A stretch of 64,000 nucleotides of DNA. It comes from Streptomyces sp. NBC_01476. GTDB lineage: Bacteria; Actinomycetota; Actinomycetes; Streptomycetales; Streptomycetaceae. Location of the stretch: the NCBI RefSeq assembly GCF_036227265.1, contig NZ_CP109446.1:4780001-4844000 (forward strand), in the 5' to 3' direction. The notes beneath the pieces are model-generated. The model searched no databases. It saw nothing but the letters and a program-made list of their open reading frames with translations, and had not been told where the DNA came from. The position numbers were made by a program, and so were the translations under genes. Shown piece after piece: positions 37,102 to 45,187 of this stretch. Positions within the stretch are counted from its first letter, which is position 1; the number at the start of each line of letters is the position of its first letter.

Positions 37102-38706
37102 CTACGGGATGTGCTCGGTCTCCTGCTCGGACTGGAAACGGGTGCGCAGTTCGCGGATGGCACCTATCAGCTCGCGCTGCTCCGGCGCGGTGCCGCCGAA
37201 CTCGTTCTCCAGGATGCGGGCGAGCTGCCGGGCGTTGTTCGGACGCTCCCCGGTGCTCAGCACATGGTTGCGGTAGGCGCCGAAGTAGGCCTCGGAGGCG
37301 GGGATGCCGTCGGGGAGGTTGAGGCCGGCCACCGGATACGTCTCGGCGTCGGAGTCACCGCCGGGGGCGGGGGGTTCGGGCTCGGGCTGGGCGGGCGCCG
37401 CGGACTGGGCGGCCTGCCGGTACTGCGGCTGCTGGTACTGGGCTTGCTGGTACTGGGGCTGCTGGTACTGCGGCTGGGCCGCGTACGGGGGCTCGCGGAA
37501 CTCCTGGGCGCTGTTGCCGTTGTAGCCGTTCGCGCCATTGACGCCGTTCGGGGCGCCGTTGGGCGTGCCGTTGATGTCCGGGTTGCCCAGTGGCCGCTGG
37601 CGGTACGGGCCGTTGGGGACCATCACCTGCGGTTGCTGCTGCGGCTCCGGCTCGAACTGCTGCGGTCCCTGCGGCTGTTGCGGGTCCTGCTGCTGGGGCG
37701 GCCGCTGGTTCGGGTACGCCTGTGCGTAGGGGGCGGCGAACCACGGGCTGTCGTGGGTGCCCTGCCACTCCTCGAACGACGGCTGCTGCTCGTACATCTG
37801 CTGCTCGTAGAGCCGCTGCTGGTCGTACACCTGCTGCTCCTCGAACCCGGGGTCGTACCCCTGCTCGTGCGAGGGCTCGGCCGCCGCCTCGGGCTGCCGG
37901 GCGCCGGGCGCGGCCGTACCGGTCGCCGCCGCGGGCGCCTGCTCCACCTGGTCGGCCGGTGCGGCCGGCGTCACCGGCTCGACCTTGACCGCCTCCAACT
38001 GCCGTACCGGCGAGCTGAGTTCGATGCCGGCCGCCTCAAGTCCCGCGTCGGCGGTCTCCGACAGCGGCACGCCGTACTTCGCCAGCCGCAGCGGCATGAG
38101 CGCCTCGATCGGGGCCCTGCGGCGCCACGCGACGCCGTACCGCGCCCGCAGCCTTGCCCGGTAGACCAGCCGGTCCTGCTCGCGGCGGATGACCTCTTCG
38201 TACGACCGCAGCTCCCACAGCTTCATCCGGCGCCACAGCTTGAAGGTCGGGACCGGGGCGAGCAGCCAGCGGGTGAGGCGGACGCCTTCCATGTGCTTGT
38301 CGGCGGTGATGTCGGCGATCCGGCCGATCGCGTGCCGGGCCGCTTCGACCGAGACCACGAAGAGCACCGGGATGATCGCGTGCATCCCGACGCCGAGCGG
38401 ATCCGGCCAGGCCGCGGCCCCGTTGAAGGCGATGGTGGCGGCGGTGAGCAGCCACGCGGTCTGCCGCAGCAGCGGGAACGGGATGCGCAGCCAGGTCAGC
38501 AGCAGGTCGAGTGCGAGCAGCACCACGATGCCCGCGTCCACGCCGACCGGGAAGACGTTCGCGAACCAGCCGAACCCCTTGTCCAGCGCGAGCGAGCGCA
38601 CGGCGGCGTAGGAACCGGCGAAGCCGATCCCGGCAATGACCACCGCACCCGTGACGACGATGCCGGCCAAGATCCGGTGCATCCGGGTCAACTGTATCGC
38701 GGCCAC
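37102..38706 (-). CDS. DUF2637 membrane protein, SpdB-like
   Basis: A 534-aa protein. Four hydrophobic helices (about residues 10–135) form the DUF2637 domain, also found in the plasmid spread protein SpdB. A cytoplasmic linker (SYEEVIRREQDRLVYRARLRARYG) is followed by a Gln/Pro/Tyr-rich disordered stretch of about 200 residues with QYQQPQYQQ repeats. A short folded C-terminal helical domain (about 460–534) could bind DNA. The GTG start has AGGAGG 8 bases upstream; a start 21 codons earlier is in frame. Function is unknown. Two DUF3558-type lipoprotein genes lie beside it. Confidence 0.8.
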   Translation of the reverse strand: MAAIQLTRMHRILAGIVVTGAVVIAGIGFAGSYAAVRSLALDKGFGWFANVFPVGVDAGIVVLLALDLLLTWLRIPFPLLRQTAWLLTAATIAFNGAAAWPDPLGVGMHAIIPVLFVVSVEAARHAIGRIADITADKHMEGVRLTRWLLAPVPTFKLWRRMKLWELRSYEEVIRREQDRLVYRARLRARYGVAWRRRAPIEALMPLRLAKYGVPLSETADAGLEAAGIELSSPVRQLEAVKVEPVTPAAPADQVEQAPAAATGTAAPGARQPEAAAEPSHEQGYDPGFEEQQVYDQQRLYEQQMYEQQPSFEEWQGTHDSPWFAAPYAQAYPNQRPPQQQDPQQPQGPQQFEPEPQQQPQVMVPNGPYRQRPLGNPDINGTPNGAPNGVNGANGYNGNSAQEFREPPYAAQPQYQQPQYQQAQYQQPQYRQAAQSAAPAQPEPEPPAPGGDSDAETYPVAGLNLPDGIPASEAYFGAYRNHVLSTGERPNNARQLARILENEFGGTAPEQRELIGAIRELRTRFQSEQETEHIP

Positions 38707-38874
38707 CCGCGACCCCTCCTGCCGCTGAAAAGCTCCTGCCCCCGTGAACTGGCGGCCCCAGACTGCCATACGGGCGCGCAGGCGTGGGCATCCGTCCGTC
38801 GGACAAATGTACGGATAGCCGGGCGGGAGGGCGGGAACTTCCGGCAGTTGTTACTTGCCGCGGCCCCGGAAGCG

Positions 38875-39702
38875 CTATCCGGACAGGCCGTCGGAGTCGC
38901 TGGAGGAGCTGGTGGCGGTGCCCTTCGGGGTCCCCGTGCTGCCGCTGGTGCCGCCCGAACCGCCGCTGCCGTCCGTCGAGTTCGACGGGTCCGACGGGTC
39001 CGACGGGTTCGCCGGATTCGCGGATGAGACCGACGCCACCGCGTCCTTCGCGGCCCGCTGCGCCCCGCTGTTCACCGTCGAGGCGCTCGGGTTCTTCTTG
39101 CCGACCAGGCCGGCGCCGTTGTACTCGACGATGACCACGACGTTGCCGGTACGGGCCACCACCGTGTCGTTCTGCGAGGTCACCTTGGCCACGGTGGCCT
39201 TGCCGCTCACCGAACTCGCCTGGTCGCCGATGCCGGCCACCGCGGTGGTGGTGAAGCCCTTGACCGCGCCCAGCTCGGCGACCTCGTCGGCGTACCGCTT
39301 CTTCGCCTGGTCCTCGGCGCCGCCCAGTTCGGTCGAGGAGGTGAAGCGCTGCAAGGTGACCGAGAGCCAGCGGTACTGGTAGCCGTCCGAGCCGTTGCCG
39401 GTCCAGGAGCAGCCGCCGCGCAGCGCTATGTCGGAGGTCTCGCTCTCCGTGCCGCCGCTCGACTTCGCCTTGGGCACCAGGGCGGAGACGGTCTTCTTCG
39501 TCACCGTCTTGCAGGAACCCGGCAGCGTGCTGAACCTCGCGGGGGCGAGGGTCGGCGCGGCCGTCGTCTTCGAGGCGGTGCCGCTCGCCTTGTCGTCCGA
39601 ACCGCCGCCGGAGTCGGGAGAGCATCCGGCGAGCAGCATCGCGGGCACGGTCGCGCAGGCGAGCAGGCCGGCCAGGCGCGGGGCGGTGCGACGTCGTTCC
39701 AT
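38875..39702 (-). CDS. DUF3558-like lipoprotein
   Basis: A 275-aa secreted lipoprotein. The signal peptide ends in the lipobox LLAGC at about residue 27. A Ser/Thr-rich linker leads to a domain with Cys64 and Cys98 that probably form a disulfide (PGSCKTV and RGGCSWTG), as in DUF3558 proteins. The tail is Ser/Asp/Gly-rich. The start is an ATG, and the gene follows another similar lipoprotein gene on the same strand. Function is unknown. Confidence 0.75.
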   Translation of the reverse strand: MERRRTAPRLAGLLACATVPAMLLAGCSPDSGGGSDDKASGTASKTTAAPTLAPARFSTLPGSCKTVTKKTVSALVPKAKSSGGTESETSDIALRGGCSWTGNGSDGYQYRWLSVTLQRFTSSTELGGAEDQAKKRYADEVAELGAVKGFTTTAVAGIGDQASSVSGKATVAKVTSQNDTVVARTGNVVVIVEYNGAGLVGKKNPSASTVNSGAQRAAKDAVASVSSANPANPSDPSDPSNSTDGSGGSGGTSGSTGTPKGTATSSSSDSDGLSG

Positions 39703-39894
39703 GGGTCCGGTGGTCCTTTGCTTCTGCGGCTCGTGCGGGGCGGCCTGTGGGGGCTTCCTGTGCGGGGCGGCCTGTACGGTGCGGCTCGTACGAGGCGGCT
39801 CGTGCGGCTTGTACCGTGCGGCTCGGGCGTACGCCGATGCGGCTCCGGCACCGGCTGGCCATCCACCCTACGGGTCCCGGAGGCGGCCGCCGCC

Positions 39895-40770
39895 CTAGCT
39901 CTCGATCCGGCTCTCCAGCTGGCCGGCCACCTGCTGGGCGTCTTTCTGCAGGTCAGCGCTGTCGGGGTCGGTGCCGCCGCGCGGCGCGGCAGTGGTGTAC
40001 GTGATGCTCACCACGACGTTCGCGGTGCGGAAGACCAAGGTCACGTCCCGGCTCGGGCCGCTCGGCGCGGTGGCCGCGTTCTTGGGGGTGTGCAGCACGT
40101 CGTTGATGAAGGCGGCGTTGCCGACGTCGGCGAGGCGGCGCGGTGCGAGGTCGGGAGCGTCCCCGGTGCCGTCCGAGCCGGTCCCGCTGGCGGAGGGGCT
40201 GCCGTCGCCCGGGGTCGCGCTGCCGCTGCCGCTGGGGGTGGCCGGCGTGGTGGAGGCGGTCTGGCCGGTCGGCGGGGTGGTGGCCGGGGTCGTCACGCTG
40301 CCGCCGGGAGTGCCGGTCGGCATCAGCGGGATGTCGGCCGCCGCAGCCCTCCGGTCGAAGTCCAGCTCGGCCTGCGCCTCGTCACTGATGCCCGGGTCGT
40401 AGGAGACCACCCGCTCGAAGTCGACGCTCAGCTTGTGCGTGGAGCCGTCGGTGCCGGCGCTCTGCCAGGCGCAGCCGACCCGGCGGTCGGTGTCGTACGT
40501 CAGCGCCTCGGTGCCCGCGTAGTCCGCCGCGCCGGGCACCAGCTTCTTCAGCGCGTCCAGGCTCACCGACACGCAGGGCTGGGGGAGTGTCTGGTACTTC
40601 CCCGGCGGCAGCGGAGAAGCGGCGCCGCCCGCGACCACCGCGGACTTGCTGTCCGTCGCCGCGCTCGGATCAGAGCCTCCGGGCGTACACGCGCCGAGCG
40701 CGCCGAGGGCGAGTGCGACGAGACCCACCGCCGCCGCGGCCGGAACCGGCAGCCTTCGCGTAGACCGCAC
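39895..40770 (-). CDS. DUF3558-like lipoprotein
   Basis: A 291-aa lipoprotein from a GTG start. The lipobox is LGAC near residue 27. The domain has QPCVSVSLDALKKLVPG and DRRVGCAWQS, two cysteines in the same relative places as in its neighbour. A Thr/Pro/Ser/Gly linker splits the domain at about 150–200, and it resumes with TANVVVSITYTT. It shares layout and gene context with the lipoprotein at 38875, so the two probably arose by duplication and may act together at the cell surface. Confidence 0.75.
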   Translation of the reverse strand: MRSTRRLPVPAAAAVGLVALALGALGACTPGGSDPSAATDSKSAVVAGGAASPLPPGKYQTLPQPCVSVSLDALKKLVPGAADYAGTEALTYDTDRRVGCAWQSAGTDGSTHKLSVDFERVVSYDPGISDEAQAELDFDRRAAAADIPLMPTGTPGGSVTTPATTPPTGQTASTTPATPSGSGSATPGDGSPSASGTGSDGTGDAPDLAPRRLADVGNAAFINDVLHTPKNAATAPSGPSRDVTLVFRTANVVVSITYTTAAPRGGTDPDSADLQKDAQQVAGQLESRIES

Positions 40771-41070
40771 TGAGCGGGCCCCTTCCTGCGCTTTGCCTGT
40801 TCATGGGTCGGGTTCACCCGGCCGTGGGGGTGCCGGCGGTAAACCTTTGGCGCGCACGAGCGAGCCCTGGACACAATGTCTACCGCACGCCCCACGGATT
40901 GTGCCCGCCGGGGCGGTTCTACGGGTGATGCGCGCCGCTTTCCGGCCGCTTGTTTCCGGCTTGTCCGTCCGGCGTCCAGCTGGTCGTCTTTCGGGTCGTC
41001 CGTCCGGTCGTCCATCCGTCCGTCCGGTCGTCATTCCGGTCGTCATTCCGGCTTCTCCAGGGGGAACGTC
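40771..41070. repeat. rtcB upstream region with a GTCCGTCCG microsatellite
   Basis: This 300-base gap contains no gene. From about 40961 to 41051 it is a run of imperfect GTCCGTCCGGTCGTC-like units that ends just before the AGGGGGA ribosome-binding site of rtcB. It lies in the probable rtcB leader, where copy number could alter expression. The lipoprotein promoter must lie in the left part. Confidence 0.65.
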
Positions 41071-42327
41071 ATGTCGTACACCGAGGTGCCCGGGGTCCGG
41101 GTACCGATCCGCATGTGGGCCGACCCGGCCACCGTCGAGGGCGAGGCGATGCGGCAGCTGCGTAACGTCTCCTCGCTGCCGTGGATCAGGGGGCTGGCCG
41201 TCATGCCCGACGTCCATTACGGCAAGGGCGCCACGGTCGGCTCGGTGATCGCCATGCAGGGCGCGGTCTGCCCGGCCGCGGTCGGCGTCGACATCGGCTG
41301 CGGGATGAGCGCGGTGAAGACCTCGCTGCGGGCGGGCGACCTGCCGGCCGACCTCTCCCGGCTGCGGGGCAAGATCGAACAGGCCATTCCGGTCGGGCGC
41401 GGTCGGCACGAGGACCCGGTCGACCCGGGCCGGCTGCACGGTCATCCGACGGCCGGCTGGTCCGACTTCTGGTCCCGTTTCGACGGGCTGGCCCAGCCGG
41501 TGCGGTTCCGCGCGGAGCGCGCCGCCCAGCAGATGGGCACGCTCGGCTCCGGGAACCACTTCGTCGAAATCTGCCTGGACACGGAGGACGCGGTCTGGCT
41601 GATGCTGCACTCGGGGTCGCGGAACATCGGCAAGGAGCTGGCCGACCACCACATCGGCGAGGCGCAGAAGCTGCCGCACAACCAGGGCCTGGTCGACCGC
41701 GACCTCGCCGTCTTCATCTCCGACACCCCGCAGATGGCCGCCTACCGCAACGACCTCTTCTGGGCCCAGGAGTACGCCAAGCACAACCGCGCGGTCATGA
41801 TGTCCCTCCTCCAGGACGTCGTCCGCGGCGAGCTGCGCAAGGCCCGCCCCACCTTCGACCCGGTCATCTCCTGCCACCAGGAGGACGCCGAAGGTCAGAT
41901 GAGGACGGTGGAGTACCGCCCCGGTGTCATCAGTTGTCACCACAACTATGTCAGCGAGGAGCGGTACGACGGGATGGACCTGCTGGTGACCCGGAAGGGC
42001 GCCATCAGTGCGGGCTCGGGGGAGTGGGGGATCATCCCGGGTTCGATGGGGACGGAGTCGTACATCGTCCGGGGGCTGGGCAACGCCGCGTCGTTCAACT
42101 CGGCCTCGCATGGGGCCGGCCGCAAGATGTCGCGTTCCGCGGCCAAGCGGAAGTTCGGCGTCCGGGACCTGGAGGACCAGACGCGGGGCGTGGAGTGCCG
42201 CAAGGACTCCGGCGTCGTGGACGAGATCCCGGGCGCGTACAAGCCGATCGGCAAGGTGATCGAGCAGCAGCGGGACCTGGTCGAGGTCGTCGCCAAACTC
42301 AAGCAGGTCATCTGCGTCAAGGGCTGA
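41071..42327 (+). CDS. rtcB: RNA 3'-phosphate/5'-hydroxyl ligase RtcB
   Basis: A 418-aa RtcB ligase that uses GTP and manganese to join 2',3'-cyclic phosphate or 3'-phosphate ends to 5'-OH ends. It has MPDVHYGKGATVGSV, the metal-site VGVDIGCGMS (Asp74 and Cys77), GSGNHFVEI, LHSGSRNIG, SCHHNYVSEERYDG, and SHGAGRKMSR, whose His takes the guanylate. The start is ATG after AGGGGGAACGTC. It is complete; two partial copies of its 3' end lie downstream. A terminator follows. RtcB repairs RNA cut by endonucleolytic toxins, which is notable with a toxin gene next door. Confidence 0.95.
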   Translation: MSYTEVPGVRVPIRMWADPATVEGEAMRQLRNVSSLPWIRGLAVMPDVHYGKGATVGSVIAMQGAVCPAAVGVDIGCGMSAVKTSLRAGDLPADLSRLRGKIEQAIPVGRGRHEDPVDPGRLHGHPTAGWSDFWSRFDGLAQPVRFRAERAAQQMGTLGSGNHFVEICLDTEDAVWLMLHSGSRNIGKELADHHIGEAQKLPHNQGLVDRDLAVFISDTPQMAAYRNDLFWAQEYAKHNRAVMMSLLQDVVRGELRKARPTFDPVISCHQEDAEGQMRTVEYRPGVISCHHNYVSEERYDGMDLLVTRKGAISAGSGEWGIIPGSMGTESYIVRGLGNAASFNSASHGAGRKMSRSAAKRKFGVRDLEDQTRGVECRKDSGVVDEIPGAYKPIGKVIEQQRDLVEVVAKLKQVICVKG

Positions 42328-42346
42328 CCGTTGTCGAACCAGGGCG

Positions 42347-42379
42347 GGGGCCGCGTGCCACGTATCGGCACCCGGCCCC
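42347..42379 (+). terminator. rtcB terminator
   Basis: Stem GGGGCCGCGTGCC / GGCACCCGGCCCC with one mismatch and a 7-base loop, 19 bases after the rtcB stop. The same hairpin in cleaner form recurs after the second rtcB copy (43853), so it was duplicated with it. Bases 42380–42631 hold no gene that I can support. Confidence 0.82.
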
Positions 42380-42631
42380 TCGTCCTCCGACGGGGTCTGA
42401 GGGAGAAGGGGGCCGCCTGGCACCTGGCTCTGTATGAGCCCTCGCGGCCGGCTGCCGTTCTGGTGTCTGCGAGCGGGTGGGCGGGGTGCTTGACCCGTGG
42501 CATCGTGCGGAGGAGGCGGACCAGGGCCGCTGCTGGGTCGATGAAGCATCGATATGGCTCTGACCTGCATGTTTTGAAGTTTTGCGGATCTAGTCAGGAG
42601 GGAGACTGGCTGGCGTCCGCTAGGCTGGTAG

Positions 42632-42652
42632 TCTGGTACCAGATTTGGTACC
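42632..42652. promoter_or_regulatory. Toxin–antitoxin operator
   Basis: Perfect palindrome TCTGGTACCAGA followed by another GGTACC at 42647, with a further CTGGTA just upstream (42625). Three TGGTA units lie within 30 bases, 15–40 bases before the antitoxin start. This fits cooperative binding of a small ribbon-helix-helix antitoxin to its own promoter. Confidence 0.75.
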
Positions 42653-42666
42653 CGAGAGGAGTGACG

Positions 42667-42864
42667 ATGCCTGCGCTCAACGTGACATTCACCGACGAGG
42701 AAATGGCCACGCTCCGCCAGCAAGCAGCAAAGGAGGACACCAGCCTGAAGGCGCTCGCTCACGACGCCATCCTTGCCGAGGTCCACCGGCGCAAGGTGAC
42801 CGCAGCCGCCATGCGCACCGCGCGTATCTCTGCTGGACTGAACAGGCGCCTCGCGGACCTATAG
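42667..42864 (+). CDS. Antitoxin of a Doc-type toxin–antitoxin pair
   Basis: A 65-aa protein beginning MPALNVTFTDEEMATLRQQAAKE, which fits a ribbon-helix-helix (CopG/Arc-like) DNA-binding antitoxin: a short N-terminal strand, two helices, then a C-terminal segment (RKVTAAAMRTARISAGLN) that would wrap the toxin. The ATG start has GAGAGGAG 5 bases upstream. It is transcribed with the downstream Fic/Doc gene and behind a TGGTACCA operator. It neutralises the toxin and represses the promoter by analogy with other modules. The base composition is noticeably less GC-rich than the chromosome around it. Confidence 0.8.
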   Translation: MPALNVTFTDEEMATLRQQAAKEDTSLKALAHDAILAEVHRRKVTAAAMRTARISAGLNRRLADL

Positions 42865-42868
42865 GAGC

Positions 42869-43273
42869 CTGGCCATCATCGAGTATCTGGACGCCAGTGA
42901 CGTCCTGCAGATCGCAGAGATCACCCTGGGCGCACGCGTCGGTGTACGGGACTGGGGTCTCTTGCAAAGCGCAGTCGCGCGACCGCGGGCCAGCGTGTTT
43001 GGAGAAGACGCTTACCCGACATTGTTCGAAAAGGCCGCAGCGCTCCTTCACTCCATCTCCAGCAACCATAGCTTCGTTGATGGCAACAAGAGGACGGGCT
43101 GGGCATCTGCCATCGTCTTCCTCGATATCAACGGCTATGCCCTCAGGGACCCGCTGGACGAAGATGCCGCGGAGAAGTTCGTGCTGGCTGTGGCGCAGTC
43201 CCAACTGAACACGCCGGAGATTGCGGCTCGAATCCAGACCTTCGTCGCCTCCGAGTCAGGCGATCTGGACTGA
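42869..43273 (+). CDS. doc: Fic/Doc-family toxin, non-canonical start
   Basis: A Doc-like Fic toxin of up to 134 residues. The Fic motif HSFVDGNKRTGWA includes the catalytic His and GNKR; in Doc the His transfers a phosphate to EF-Tu, in other Fic proteins an AMP. The N-terminal part IEYLDASDVLQIAEITLGARVGVRDWGLLQSAVARPRAS matches the family's usual start, but no ATG or GTG precedes it in frame. Translation must begin at CTG 42869, at one of the ATC codons at 42875/42878, or late at TTG 42962 with loss of the conserved region. AGGAG lies at 42863–42867, overlapping the antitoxin stop. Confidence 0.82.
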   Translation: MAIIEYLDASDVLQIAEITLGARVGVRDWGLLQSAVARPRASVFGEDAYPTLFEKAAALLHSISSNHSFVDGNKRTGWASAIVFLDINGYALRDPLDEDAAEKFVLAVAQSQLNTPEIAARIQTFVASESGDLD

Positions 43274-43439
43274 GGCGCGGGCCGCGCACGGCCTCCAGCG
43301 CAGACACCCACCCTGCTTCTCCCACGGAGCCTGCCGTGCCGACTCCAGGGCTGAGCCGGTGAGCCACTACGGCCCCGGCGAGATGCCGGAGAGGAGCGAC
43401 CGGACGCCCTTCGTACTTGATGGAGGCCGTGATGTGCGG

Positions 43440-43830
43440 GCACCACAACTACGTCTCCGAGGAGCGGTACGACGGGATGGACCTGCTGGTGACCCGTAAG
43501 GGCGCGATCAGCGCGGGCTCGGGGGAGTTCGGGATCATCCCGGGTTCCATGGGCACGGAGTCGTACATCGTGCGCGGCCTCGGCAACGTGTCCTCCTTCA
43601 ACTCGGCCTCCCACGGCGCGGGCCGGAAGATGTCGCGCTCGGCGGCCAAGCGGAAGTTCGGCGTCCGCGATCTGGAGGAGCAGACGCGTGGCGTCGAGTG
43701 CCGCAAGGACTCCGGCGTGGTGGACGAGATCCCGGGCGCGTACAAGCCGATCGGCAAGGTGATCGAGCAGCAGCGGGACCTGGTGCAGGTGGTCGCCAAG
43801 CTGAAGCAGGTCGTCTGCGTCAAGGGGTGA
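43440..43830 (+). pseudogene. Second copy of the rtcB 3' end
   Basis: This stretch encodes residues about 290–418 of RtcB again (HHNYVSEERYDGMDLLVTRKG to the final VCVKG) with roughly 90% identity at DNA level. It keeps HGAGR but lacks the N-terminal two thirds that carry the metal site. Homology begins abruptly at CACCACAACTA and continues past the stop through the duplicated terminator. An ATG 23 bases upstream could start a 137-aa fragment, but activity is not expected. It marks the right end of the toxin–antitoxin cassette. Confidence 0.88.
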
Positions 43831-43852
43831 CCGTCAGTGGATCGGGGGCGGG

Positions 43853-43881
43853 GGCCGCGTGCCGGGCATCGGCACGCGGCC
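43853..43881 (+). terminator. Duplicated rtcB-type terminator
   Basis: Perfect 11-bp arms GGCCGCGTGCC / GGCACGCGGCC with a 7-base loop, 22 bases after the second rtcB end. It is homologous to the hairpin at 42347. Confidence 0.82.
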
Positions 43882-43906
43882 TCTCTCTTCGGAGGGGAGG
43901 CTCGGG

Positions 43907-44530
43907 GTGGGGACCGACATCAGCGGGTTCGTGGAGTGCCGCGCGTGGCGCTTCCACGAGGAGGACGGGGAGGCGTCCACGTGGGGGGCCGCGATCGACA
44001 TGTTCTTCCTCGACATCACCCGGAACTATGACGCGTTCAGATGTCTGTTCGGTGTGCGGAACTACGCCGGATTCCAGCCGCTCGCCGCGGAGCGGGGCTT
44101 GCCCGCCGACGCGTCGGAGACCGTCCGCGCGGAGTTCGGGCGGTGGCCCGGTGAGGTGTTCGGGGCCACCTGGATCACGTGCGCCGAGGTGAAGCGGGTC
44201 GACTGGGACGAGCCGGCCGAGACCACCGACCGCCGGGTGCACCGCTACCAGCGCACGGACGAGGGGCTGCGGTATGTGGGAAAAGCCGTCTGGGACGCCG
44301 CGCACGCGGAGGCGCTCGGGTCACCGGACGCGACCAGTGATCCGGTTGAGGGCCGGCCCGAGGGGACCGAGTGGACCGTCGGCGACACGGTCTTCCGTGT
44401 GCGGAAGATCCGCCGCAGGGACGCCGTGCGGCCGGGCGGAGAGTGGCAGCCGGTCTGGACGGTCATGGAGGCACTGGCCTCGCTGCACGGCGACGACAAT
44501 GTCCGACTTGTGGTCTGGTTCGACAACTGA
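43907..44530 (+). CDS. Conserved protein of unknown function
   Basis: A 207-aa soluble protein from a GTG start with GGAGGGGAGG 6 bases upstream. It begins MGTDISGFVECRAW and carries DMFFLDITRNYDAFRCLFGVRNYAGFQPLAAERGLP, then alternating strands ending LHGDDNVRLVVWFDN. I recognise no domain; there are no membrane segments or metal motifs. It follows the second rtcB fragment and its terminator and opens a cassette with the next two genes on the same strand. A defence or immunity role is possible but unsupported. Confidence 0.6.
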   Translation: MGTDISGFVECRAWRFHEEDGEASTWGAAIDMFFLDITRNYDAFRCLFGVRNYAGFQPLAAERGLPADASETVRAEFGRWPGEVFGATWITCAEVKRVDWDEPAETTDRRVHRYQRTDEGLRYVGKAVWDAAHAEALGSPDATSDPVEGRPEGTEWTVGDTVFRVRKIRRRDAVRPGGEWQPVWTVMEALASLHGDDNVRLVVWFDN

Positions 44531-44539
44531 GAGGGCGCG

Positions 44540-44635
44540 ATGACCGGGAGCGGCGATGTGTGCGGTCCGGACGAAGACCTCTGCGCGGCCGTCCGCGCGG
44601 CTGGTGCCGGCAACGGCCGGAGCCGGCTGAGGTGA
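44540..44635 (+). CDS. Possible 31-aa small protein
   Basis: The frame runs MTGSGDVCGPDEDLCAAVRA onwards for 31 residues and ends at TGA overlapping the GTG of the next gene (GTGA). A GAGAGGG lies 5 bases before the ATG. The coupled overlap suggests translation, perhaps as a leader, but the peptide is Gly/Ala/Arg-rich without a recognisable motif and could be chance. Confidence 0.3.
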   Translation: MTGSGDVCGPDEDLCAAVRAAGAGNGRSRLR

Positions 44636-45168
44636 ACACGTCGAGACGGTGCTTCTCATACGTGGGGCCCGCGGATCTCAGCGCTGCCGTCCGGGCGGAA
44701 GACGCGGCCGTCGGGATGCGGACGGGAAGCGATCTCGCCGCCTGGCTTGCGGCTCGGACCGCGGAGGAGCTGAGGGAGCCGTTCACCTTCGTGATCGGTG
44801 TCGACGGCAGGCTGCGGCTTGCTCCGCGCCGGAGCGAACACGTGGCGTGCGCGGGCGGGGAACCTGTCTTGAGCGCGGGCGAGATGACCTTCGTGCGCAG
44901 GGCCGGAGAGTGGGTGGTCGCCGAGGTCAGCAACCAGTCGACCGGCTACTGCCCCGATGTCGCCACGTGGCCGGCGATGGCGGACGCGCTGGACCAACTC
45001 GGCCTGCGGCACCCGGACGGCCTCACACAGGAGGCGGTCTTCCGGCGCTGTCCGAGGTGCCAGGAGCGCAACATCGTCCGGGAGGCGCAATTCGTCTGCG
45101 TCTTCTGCGACGCGGACCTGCCCGCCGAGTGGAATCTCCACCAGGCCGCCGACCCCGAACCACCGTAG
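44632..45168 (+). CDS. Unknown protein with a C-terminal zinc ribbon
   Basis: A 178-aa protein. The C-terminus has CPRCQERNIV…CVFCDADLP, a four-cysteine zinc ribbon (CxxC-N16-CxxC). The upstream part has a beta-rich block (FTFVIGVDGRLRLAPRRSEHVACAGGEPVLSAGEMTF) and VSNQSTGYCPDVATWPAMADALDQLG, a pattern I have seen in uncharacterised streptomycete proteins. No enzyme motif is visible. It begins with GTG overlapping a possible small upstream frame. It belongs to the cassette between the second and third rtcB fragments. Confidence 0.6.
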   Translation: MNTSRRCFSYVGPADLSAAVRAEDAAVGMRTGSDLAAWLAARTAEELREPFTFVIGVDGRLRLAPRRSEHVACAGGEPVLSAGEMTFVRRAGEWVVAEVSNQSTGYCPDVATWPAMADALDQLGLRHPDGLTQEAVFRRCPRCQERNIVREAQFVCVFCDADLPAEWNLHQAADPEPP

Positions 45169-45187
45169 CCGTTCGGACGGCCCGGCT

